A stretch of 64,000 nucleotides of DNA from Pagrus major (lineage: Eukaryota; Chordata; Actinopteri; Spariformes; Sparidae), in NCBI RefSeq assembly GCF_040436345.1, contig NC_133230.1, positions 29,818,551 through 29,882,550 on the forward strand. Direction: 5' to 3'. Position 1 is the first letter of the stretch. Each line of letters begins with the position of its first letter. Positions 54,448 through 64,000 of the stretch are shown piece after piece. The notes beneath the pieces are model-generated. The model was not told where the DNA came from. It saw only the letters and a list, made by a program, of their open reading frames with translations, and ran no database searches. The position numbers were made by a program, and so were the translations under genes.

Positions 54448-54590
54448 TAAAGGTCCGGTGTGTAGGATTTATGTTTTCATTACTGTTTAATCACGTGAAA
54501 CCAAGAATCTTTGTGTTTTCTGTTTTGGCAACCGAGGCTAATTGATATAAGAAAAAGGTCTGCACTGCAGGTTTAAGCAAATAATTTGGG
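54448..54590. repeat. Truncated copy of a common teleost repeat
   Basis: Begins AAAGGTCCGGTGTGTAGGAT, then GTTTTCATTACTGTTTAATC and AAACCAAGAATCTTTGTG. These are diagnostic phrases of a repeat found throughout many fish genomes. The usual middle part appears deleted between the first two phrases. Confidence 0.55.
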
Positions 54591-55430
54591 TGCTTCATGG
54601 TCGTTTATTTTATTAAACATGCAGTCCAGTCAAACAAACATATAGACATACTTTTTTCTGGGGTAGGTTACCACTTTAAAAGCCCGCTCTTCACCCTCAC
54701 TGTTGTAAAACTCTTCTTATTGGAGTCGACACAAGAGATGCTCTGTTGTTTACATGTTATTTCTCTGCCTCCTCCTCAATGCATGCAGGCAGAGTTAAGG
54801 GAGCACCATTCATTATTGATCAGGCTATTTCCAAATGTCCTTATTGAGTAATAAACAGTCATCCATAGACAGTCAGTGCATTAGTGTCAGCAGGAGCGCC
54901 AGGCGGACAGCGGAGGCCTATCAGTCACCATCACTCCCAACGTGACGAGACTGATTATAGGTTATTATTAAGCTGTATTGATTACTGCCAGGGGGAGCTA
55001 AGTGTGCTGGAGAGATACTGTTGAACTGTATAGGGAGAGACTTTTACAGCTCCCTGCACTACAGTACACTGTACAGCAGTAATGCACACTATTGGACACT
55101 TAAAGCAGCTTAAAATCTTTAACAATAAACACAGTGTTTACTATCATGCTTTGTTTCTAGCTTTATATTTTAGTACTCAGTTTCTCTGAGTATTTTTCTC
55201 TGGACCTGTGTCAGGGAAGTCATATTCACCAAATTCCATCAGTGGTTTCGAGCTTTTATCGTCACAATAATTATGGCTCTCCATTTATTGAATAAACTTT
55301 TGAGGCGGTAGCACTTTCAGATGCCAGAGCCACCCCAAACACACCACTTTTGGGGGCAGATGGAGCAGCTGACAGGCTTTGGAAGCTGTGTGGGTAACCT
55401 ATCCCGTACCACTTTCTCCACTCTCTCCAC

Positions 55431-55480
55431 ATACACACACACACACACTCAGATACAAACACACACATATATACACACAC
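55431..55480. repeat. Imperfect (CA)n microsatellite
   Basis: CA dinucleotides interrupted by CAGATACAAA and a short TA run. Confidence 0.85.
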
Positions 55481-57900
55481 CATTCTCCCCTCCAAACGAA
55501 TCATTATACCCATCCTGCCCACATCTTGAGAGTCCTCAGGTCCACAGAACATACTTAGTTGTGGTTGAAGAAGCACTTACATCCACTCAGCACTCTGCCA
55601 TTCCCTGCCCAAGACGATGCTGTTCTGGTGGGGGAGATCTTCTTTTATGAACTTCCTGCGATCATCCATCAGCCTGCTAAAAAGAAATGGGTGGGTATGG
55701 TGGCCACAGCCTCTAACCTCAAGAAGAGCCTAATGCAAACGGGGCCCTTTCTGGGCCAGCTCCTCGGCCAACGTTGCATAAGAAGTGATGTCATTAATTA
55801 TTCACGCTCCATTGGGTTCAATATTTAATGGTGGCGACATGTAATTTACACTTACACTCGAGAAATCACGGGGTACAGACCAAAATAAACAAGTGTATTT
55901 GTTCCAAAGAGTGCAGGGGGTGTTATATTAATCCTATCCGGTGGGCTCTGATTTCACTGATAATCTTCACTGTAAAACAGCAACTGTGAGCTTGATTTGA
56001 TTCATATTGGAAAAGCAGATTTTAATGCACCATTTATCAATGGGGACCAAATCAATAATTAAAAAAAATGCATTCCCTTTTAGTAAAATTGAAACACAGA
56101 AGGGCTGAATATTCAGTACAACTTCTGATGAAACTATTATTATGGGCTGCAATCTTAATACCACATTAGAAAGCAAAATGTGCCTCTGAGCAAAAAGTAT
56201 CATCATAAAAAATTCGATTAGCATGTGGCACAACAACACTGAAGAACAGTTTCCTCACCTTCCTCTTCTTTCTTCACCTCTGCACCCACTGTGATACACC
56301 CACCACGATCCCTCTACTTCACAATCCAGCAAGTCCAGTTTATCTGGACCACAGATAAACAACTGTCCGTCACAGAGCAGGGGCTTCAGCCAGCAATGCT
56401 TCAGCACATTGCATAAACTCCTGTCTGTTCATTCCTGATTAAACTGCCCCTGCTCTCTAGTGACTCAGCGAAGCTGAGCCGAGGCCATAACCAGGGATTT
56501 AAATGAGGTGGTGAACTTTGAGTTAACACCTTTTAGGGTTACAGACGATGTGAACATGTGTTGTGAATTTGGGGAGAGCTGCATAGCTGCAAAGAGAGCA
56601 GAGTGACCTCTGACATGTGTAACACCTCCTAATTTGTTCTGAGGAGAAGTTAACGAGGCCTGCTGGGGAGAGGGTCATTAAAGTGAGGGCACTGGAAGCC
56701 TTGCTGACAGAGACAAGGAGCCTTTGTGTATATATGATGAGTCTGTGGAGTTAGCAGTCTTTTAACAAACTTTATGGCATTAATATGTATATTTTAAGAA
56801 GAGATTTTATGTGTTTTTCAAAGTATTGAGTAATTCCGTCAGCAGAATGGGATATACAAATAGTGTTAGCGAGTGAAAACCTGTAATACAATAGCCCCTG
56901 TAGTACTGTATAATGCTGTCCAATACATGAACAGAAACTGAACATTATAGTGTAATATTTACTATCCAGCCATTGCCAACTGCATTCTATTGTGCAATTC
57001 CTCATGTAATTATTATAGAGGTGATACATTTGAAAAGCAGGACTTGTAAGGAGGTAAATGAATTGTGTGGTATAGAACCAATCGCACAGTTTGTTTACCA
57101 ATAATTTTCGGGTAGAAAACCCCTGTATCATGCGCTAGCTTACATACTATTAGATTGCCTTTTTTTATTATGTTATCTCAAAGTGTATGCATATCATTCA
57201 TCTAAAATGCACGTTTGATGCTGAAATATCGCATCAAACAACTTATTTACCTTCCACCACTCTCAGAATGTGTTGTGTTCAAATAAAAGTAAAAAAAGCT
57301 ATAATGAAACAATTATAACATTGACGTGTGGGTTACAAAGTGTGAAAAAAATGATAATGAAAGCAGGTGTGAGCCAAAGATAATGTGCCACTTAGTATCC
57401 CATCATGCTTTGGGAGTATCTCCCTGAAATTGCATCTCAGACAATAAAATCAGATGGCAGAATCTATGTCATGCCTATAAGATTGATTTTGATAGCTAGT
57501 GTGTACTTGAAGGGAATTTCAGAGAAAGGTTTTCAAAAGGATATCAATTAATGCTGCACTTATGTTATCAGTGATTTTGTCAGATGAATACTGTAAGTGA
57601 ACACCACAGACTAGAATCTTCTACTATAGTAACTCACATGCTCAACCATCCGTTGATCTCCTACGATCATACGACTTTTCCTTAAGTTCACCTCTCGTGC
57701 ACCCAAAGCAGTGAAACCACACCATATGCTTCCAGGGCAGTGTGCTTACCACTGATAAACATTCCTCAGACTGTGGTGGAAACAGATTTTTTTTAAAGCT
57801 GCTGTGTGTGCCTTTGTCAGCCAGGAGCCCTTGACTACGACCAAGGAGGAATGCATGTAAAGCTGAAGCGGCTCTGAAGGGCCCCTTTTTAGCTGCTACA

Positions 57901-57914
57901 CCACTGGAGGGCAC
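57901..57914 (+). promoter_or_regulatory. CTCF-like motif
   Basis: CCACTGGAGGGCAC differs from the CTCF core consensus at one position (G for A in the AG step). It lies in non-repetitive-looking sequence. Confidence 0.3.
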
Positions 57915-60900
57915 TGCTCTGTCTGGCTTCACACAGAGTGCTCTTTGTTGGGAGATGCTGTCCACAGACACTGGGGAAGATTACTAGCGCTAAAGTGAGT
58001 GGATTAAATATTTGCCACATTTTTCAACATGTGTGATGTAAGTTTTAAACTGGTTTTCCTCAAAACCTTGGGAAATTAAGCTTTGGTTTAATATACAGAA
58101 TGCTTTCTCAAAGATGAGAGCTTAATGCAGGCTTCTTTCTTGACTTCCAGTGTATGCTCAGTTCTCCCCAAACTTTATATATTGATAACTGTGATAAAGA
58201 GGACACCTACATTTACTCATAATGTTTATTGTTATCAGTGTTCAAGGTAAAAGGTTTTTCTGTGGTGTGAAGTACTTTGCTCCCCAAAAAGAAAAACAAC
58301 AACACACAAATGCCACACAGCATGAAGCCTCCTCTACCACAAAGCTCGCAGCCATGTTTTTCTATTTCCCTTTTTTTCTCCCTTCACGGGCAAACTGCAG
58401 GAGGGTTGCCTACATTGGAATGCTACCGGGTTTGAGTTGTTGCAAATGAAATAGTTTGGCCTCAACACCTCCGCCCCCTCTACCCACAATGTCACAAACA
58501 CTTACATCCTTGATGGAGGAAAAAAAAAGAGCACAGGGTGCAACGACAGTTGGCAGCGATAAAGTGCAAAAAATTAGGCAGCTGCAAAGTCAGAGCAGAT
58601 CTGCTGACTCAGGGGTTTGGACAGCTACTGCTAATGCTACAAGTGCTACTGCAAGACGGACTTATTTGCTGGAAAAAGAATAGTTGAGTGGGTAATATTA
58701 AAGAGAACTGGTGGTTAATAATTACAGAAAATGACAGGATGGATGTGGAAATAAAGAGGTCGAAATGTGTGTAATATAGGTTGAAAGGGTATAGGGAAGA
58801 TTGGAGAAGAGTTGGCATGCAGGGTGATGAAAAGAGGACAAACTCTCGAAAGGAAAAGTTGGAAAATCCATCAGAGACACAGTAGTATTCTTCATGACTG
58901 ATAGCCCTTAATCAGAGGATATGATACGATGATGAAGGTCCAAACCACCGGCAGCCCCGCGCGCCCCGTCATGTGCGGCGCTGGAAGCAACGCCTTGCAG
59001 AAGCTCTGGCTTTATTGGAGGTGGGCAGACGTTCAAGTTTTTCTTTGACGCTCCACCCCGCAAGCCGCTTTTATGGGCCTGTTTACTAGCATGGGCTTCC
59101 AGAGATCTTTATCCAGTGCGCCTTTGATTTGCCAGAGCTCTCATCCCACATCCCATATGCTGCGGCAGAGACACGGGCCTTTCAAGACGCACAAATAGAA
59201 ATCTGGCAGTCATTTCACAGTCAGATTTTTTTTTTTGTCTCTCTTTCCCCCTGCTCTCTGCTCACCCCCTTCATTTTATTCCTTTATATCCCCCCCTTCT
59301 GTTTCTCCACATCTTCAGATATAATTACAGAGGCTCTTTTGCAGATGTTGCTGCTCTCCCTTCTTCTTGCTATCCAGATTTTAGGAGATGAGTAGTAATG
59401 CGAGGGGGCATTCACTCTACAGACTGTTAATTAACCACATTTCTCTCTCTTTTAAAGTCGTAAATAATAAATATAAATGTTAAGACTCTCACAACGATGT
59501 GCAGGCAGCAACAGGATATGATAGCAGAATATTAATTGCATTTATTTCCCTGACAACTTCTGTATTACAAAGGCAACAGCAAATGCACAACAGCTGGAGT
59601 GACTGCTGGGGCTTCTACTGTACAATGTAGGTGGTCAGAACCTTAATCTGCACAAGACACACAAACACAGTTAAGAGACAGATTTTGGTAGCTGTGCATT
59701 AATTAGAACTGGGTGCTTTTAAACTTTTCAAAGTGAGGAGATAACAGTTCAAAACCACTTCCGTCGACAAAAAGACAAAGAGAAAAACTGTCAAATAAGA
59801 AAAGTACAGGGTCGGAAAAGAAAAGTCAATACACACACCGCATATAGCTCTGGTCCAAGGATGACCACTGGAAAGGGTGCAATTATCCTGCGTTGACACT
59901 AGCTGTAACTTTCACCCATTGTTAACACTAACCTCCGTGGGCAAGTCGAGTTGAGCGGCAAGCCGGGCCAAGCGCAGCTCCTCCCACGTGAGGAGAGAGA
60001 CCAGACCTGACCAGACTGGGCCGGAACACCCGGGCCACAACCAGACCTGTCACATGACCAAGGTCAACAGGCAGTTTCAGAACGGGAGAAATAACAGAGT
60101 GTTAGGCAGGTTTAGGACACCAGTGAGTGAGCCTTCCTCTCCTATTCCCACTCTTGTTTCATTCGCCATTCATCAAAGAGCCAGGAGCAGCTGCTACGTC
60201 CCAGGCTGTCAGACAGGCAATCCTCAGGTGTGCCTACTCAGCGACTTGGTGACAGCCAACCCAAAAGTTGCCAGTTTTAAGCTACGAATACAGAAAAGTG
60301 AAAACTGTATGTGCCCCCCAGCTGTAAGTAGGAAGCGAGGGAGTGAGTCTGGGCAAGAACACCTCTCTGTGGAGTAATTCATGAACTGCCACAGTCCAGC
60401 TGCAAGGTGTGATTTGGCTCGAAGCGGGCGAGGGGTTCTGCATGGTAGACAGAGGCAGGAAGTTCTGACTAAGGCTGAGAGGGTCAGCAAGTCTATATAA
60501 CGGTTTCCGAGAGAGAGAGAAGTTTAACTGAAACACGGAGCCCCTCGCTTGTAATCCTCCTGTGGTTTCCTTCCTCAGCTCCTCGGCCCCAAACCCCCAT
60601 TGCAGACAGCCTCCCTTTTACTGCAGCCCTCTAAACCGTTCTACCCACCCCCACCCCCCTTCAAACTCCTCTTCTTTCTTTTTCTGTTGTGGTATAAAAA
60701 AGATGATGCTTATTCGGGTCTGGCTGTGGCCCTGGCTCTGCTCCATGGGAGGAGATGTGGTTTCTCCAGCTGCTGTGAATCCTGCAATGAAGGTCTGTGC
60801 ATGAAGCCATGCTTAATTTGTGTGGTCGAGGCTGCAATACACCCCCACCACTTCTTTGCTCCACCAACATCTCTCTCTCAATATTCTCTATGCCATCATC

Positions 60901-61105
60901 ATCTCTATGTATTGTCACTCTGAAGTCTGCCTTCCTTTTCCATGATTGATTTCAGCTTCTGCTTTGTTTACCTGTAAGATTCTTCTCCAGTGATTAGGTC
61001 TAAAAAGGCGGGGTCATGTTATATTCAAGGACTAAACATGTACACAAACACAACAACAGTGTCGTACCCTTGATTTATGGGTTGTTTGTTGCCTTGAAGC
61101 AAAAG

Positions 61106-61440
61106 TTTCTTTATTTTGGGAAAGATGCTTATTAGCTTTCTTGTAGAGAGTTAGTTGAGACGAATGATACCACTCGAAATGGCCGACCACACCAAGAACG
61201 ACTGTAACTATAACTAAGAATTTAAGAATATCCTAGCAGTGTTTACAGAACATTATTGTTCATTGGTGTAGATGCTCACATCATTATCATTCTTGGTGTG
61301 GATGGCCCTTAAGCCAGCAGGCTGTGAGCGTAGCTTAACATAAAGACTGCATAAACGGGGGCAAACAGCTAGCATGGCTCTGCCCAAAGGTAAAATATCC
61401 ACCCACAGGCATACCTAATTTAAGTCCACTAATTAACTGA
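61106..61440. mobile_element. Teleost interspersed repeat interrupted by a nested MITE
   Basis: The left part (TTATTTTGGGAAAGATGCTT ... GATACCACTC) and right part (GCGTAGCTTAACATAAAGAC ... AAACAGCTAGCATGGCTCTG) are two halves of a repeat I recognise as very common in teleosts. They are separated by a 127-bp insertion at 61181-61307. Family name not assigned. Confidence 0.55.
61181..61307. mobile_element. Small MITE (127 bp), nested
   Basis: Ends are inverted repeats of about 20 bases: GGCCGACCACACCAAGAACG on the left and, reverse-complemented, GGCCATCCACACCAAGAATG on the right. The interior includes TGTAACTATAACTAAG and GTTCATTGGTGTAGATGCT, typical of a dispersed fish MITE with hAT-like character (from memory). 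No ORF. Confidence 0.7.
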
Positions 61441-62867
61441 CAACTTGATGTTTCATCGGTGGCTGTATGCCAGACTATTCTATGCCGAGACACCGAGAAC
61501 TCACTGTGTAAAGGTTGACTAGAGACAGATTAACAGTCAATACTTTCAGATGTCACCGAGGTCATTATGCTAGAGGCTAGAGTCCCACCCGTTCCGGTGT
61601 GCCCCATTATTCTTTTAAAATTGTACAGTAGTCAATGGTGAAAGACAAATATATTTTTGATCCGGTTTGAATTGTGCCATAGATTATACATAACATGTTT
61701 GTCAATTTAAAACATAATTTTGCAAGTACATAAAGTCAGTTTGTCGTAAATACAATAAAACACCATTTAGTTTTATATAAAACCGCTCAGTGAACTACAT
61801 CGGCTGACACCTCGGCACTGGCCAAGTATTTTAAAAAGTGAAAATCACAACAAATCTGGCCATCTTGACATATGCAGTTTAGGGAAAGGAGAGTTAGCCG
61901 GTTTAGTGAGCTAGCTAATATACAGGATCAGCTCTACAAGGTTTCAGTTCTGAGTTTTGTTGAAGGTTAAACAAGACGTCATTTGCATGGCTGTTGGATG
62001 TGTAGTCCTTCTAATTTCGTATCTTCACAGTCTTATATTTAATTAATTTTATGAAAAGCTGCAACATTCTCGAGTTGAGAAAATAGCTTTTAAATTGACA
62101 AACATTATATGTGTTATTCATGGTAAAATTTGAACAGGATCCAAAAATTATTCCTCTCTCACCATTCACTACCATACTTATATTTTTTTGAAATACGATC
62201 CCATAGTGGTCCACTGGAAGGGGTGTGAGCTTCAGAGATAGACTATCTTGCCCTTGGGCTAATAGTATCCAAAGTAGCCTGAGTTTGTCTTTTATAGGTG
62301 CCAATATTATATTTTAGCTTTAATGCATTCATAGATTGTCAAAGTAAAGGTTCTGTACGAGTGAAACAGTATAACTGAACTAAAATGGGACCGTGAATCC
62401 CAAGAAATTGAGTACAACTGATAAGTGAAGAAAAAGTGCAGACAAATGGAGACCTTTCACATGAGCTGAGACACTGCCATGTCCACATTTACATCTCCCA
62501 CACTAAACACTACCTACTGTACTCATCAAAACATTACATAAGACTGGTGTGGTGGTAGGTTAGGAAGTCTGGCTGGGTTCCAGTGGCTTTCTAGAGGCCC
62601 TGGCTTCTCTCTGTACATTAGCCAGGATATTAAAGGAAATGCAGGCCACCACAGGCTCCACTGCTGCGGTTTGCCATCAGCCGGAGCAAATATGCCTTCC
62701 ACTGGCACACACACAGCCCGTTCTTGACATGCGGACTGTGTGTGTTGTGGGGAGTCGATAGGACAACTGCGTGACCACTGTGTTCCGTTCTGTGTGGCCG
62801 GTCAGCAGCCGTTTGCTGTATAATACTCACTCATTACACATAATAGTTCCAGAGACAAAGAGGCAGA

Positions 62868-62869
<2 letters not shown>

Positions 62870-62904
<35 letters not shown>
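62870..62904. repeat. (AC)n microsatellite
   Basis: Pure AC dinucleotides. Confidence 0.95.
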
Positions 62905-62905
<1 letters not shown>

Positions 62906-63221
62906 TGTCAAGAACAGACGCTCCACTAGGGCCCCTGGGTATTCATGGACCATTAGCATAGCTACAGTGTGAGCTAATCGGTTGTGGCAGTGTTTTGCCG
63001 AGGACCGGCTGGGTGGGACAGGTAACATTCAATTACAGTCCAGCCTGGTCGGCATGGAGAAGACAAAAAGACAACTTAGTGCGTTGTGTTACTAAGCAAA
63101 CTCACGATACACTCTGCAGGAGGATGGAGAGTGAGTGGAAGTATGGGGAGCCACCCTGTCCTCTGGAGTCTGAACTGAAAAGCGTCCCACCACGCTGGTT
63201 TATTTGAATGAATACCACCCA

Positions 63222-63250
63222 GTGTGTGTGTGTGTGTGCGTGCGTGTGTG
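63222..63250. repeat. (TG)n microsatellite
   Basis: GTGTGTG run with CGTGCG interruptions. Confidence 0.9.
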
Positions 63251-64000
63251 AGAATGTTCATGGACATTAACACATGACTCAACATATATCTGTTTGGATT
63301 CATACTTATTAGTTGAATATGTATGTGTGTGCTTTGTGTGTGCGTGCCTGCAGGGGATTGTGTCTTAATATATTTAAGCTGTTAAAAACCCCAAAGTCTT
63401 TGGCGAGGTCTCACACACACACTTTTTCTCCTTCCTCCCTCTCACCAGAACCATTTATCAGAGCAGAACAGGGGCAGCTTGCGTGTCGTAAGCCTCTTTG
63501 GAGCCACAAACAAATCAAGAGGGGCTCTCCATCAAATGAACTCCCCACTCGACTGGCGGTAACATAAAGGTTTACTTGCTCACTGTGTAAGAGCATGTTT
63601 CAGTGGGAATGGCTTCCGATTGAATGCATCCATACGGTTGAGCACAGGGGAAGAAAAATGACTAAGACTCAGGGAAGGGGGGTGATTGTCAAACTTTTTT
63701 CACTTTTCCATATGTCAGAGTGTTCAGAAGTTGTCCAAGTTTGGATTATTCCTTTATGTACAGTAAGTGCAGGTGTAGGATCCCTGCAGTTTTGCGTTGC
63801 TAGGCAATGTAGCTCAAAGATTTATTACCAGTGGTGACAGGGGTGCTGGTATAGTTTTCATTGTGTGTCTGTGTTTGTGTCAGCAGGCAAAATGTGGTCC
63901 CAGAGACACCCATTGTAGCGGGAGCTACCACAGAAGTGGTTTTTAGTACTTTGCAGGAGTCCTTTGTCATTGTGATATCACACCCGTGCAAGATGCAGTC

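Larger units (their letters stand above)
50500..64000. other. Gene-poor region (fourth part)
   Basis: No supportable exon up to the window edge. Contains CA/TG microsatellites, repeat fragments (54448-54590, 61106-61440), CCAAT/TATA-like words near 50854 and 60494, conserved-looking blocks at 55740-55870 and 58940-59230, and a CTCF-like word at 57901-57914. Open frames at 50561-50857, 53072-53512 and 59988-60377 resemble nothing known. Confidence 0.45.

Noticed and set aside
59988..60377. 129-codon plus-strand frame
   Set aside because: No recognised domain and no support for splicing or translation.
23900..64000. tRNA, rRNA, CRISPR arrays or viral insertions
   Set aside because: No cloverleaf with A/B boxes, no rRNA blocks, no spaced direct repeats and no retroviral or viral protein motifs were seen on either strand.

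Overview
The window is vertebrate nuclear DNA, almost certainly from a ray-finned (teleost) fish. Its genes are split into short exons with GT/AG introns. Tc1/mariner-like transposons, TA and CA microsatellites and several interspersed repeats familiar from percomorph fish are scattered through it. There is no bacterial-style gene packing and no CRISPR, phage or operon structure.

The left 24 kb holds five genes, each reassembled here exon by exon. (1) The last three coding exons of a Rhesus blood-group (Rh30/RHCE-RHD type) gene lie on + (44-682). (2) tmem50a, a four-helix membrane protein, lies on - (1592-4460, six coding exons, 160 aa). (3) mgst3, a MAPEG-family microsomal glutathione transferase, lies on - (7289-8950, four coding exons, 140 aa). 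(4) rsrp1, an arginine/serine-rich protein, lies on + (10683-13155, four coding exons, 312 aa). (5) syf2, a spliceosomal NineTeen-complex-associated factor, lies on - (16647-23845, seven coding exons, 238 aa). This is the fish counterpart of the human 1p36.11 cluster SYF2-RSRP1-RHD-TMEM50A-RHCE. The Rh/TMEM50A tail-to-tail arrangement matches human RHCE/TMEM50A. mgst3 is interposed and rsrp1 has a different relative orientation. The genes share no pathway (ammonium/CO2-channel-like membrane protein, small membrane protein, lipid-peroxide/leukotriene enzyme, two splicing-linked proteins), so what links them is conserved synteny.

Mobile and repeat DNA: a degenerate, internally deleted Tc1-like element sits between tmem50a and mgst3 (5728-6674). 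A full-length but frameshifted Tc1-like element sits in syf2 intron 4 (19934-21397). Just beside it is a 490-bp palindrome (19347-19836) whose roughly 135-bp arms match perfectly around an AT core. A MITE-like inverted-repeat element lies at 25932-26199, and a small MITE nested inside an older repeat lies at 61106-61440.

The right 40 kb (about 23.9-64.0 kb) contains no protein-coding exon that I can support. In human the flank beyond SYF2 is a gene desert leading to RUNX3, so this stretch may be the equivalent regulatory domain (inference; no runx3 exon is visible). Several blocks have the look of conserved non-coding elements, with clustered homeobox, POU-octamer, TCF/LEF and RUNX-type words, and two good CTCF-like words are present. 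These are listed as findings and need comparative alignment.
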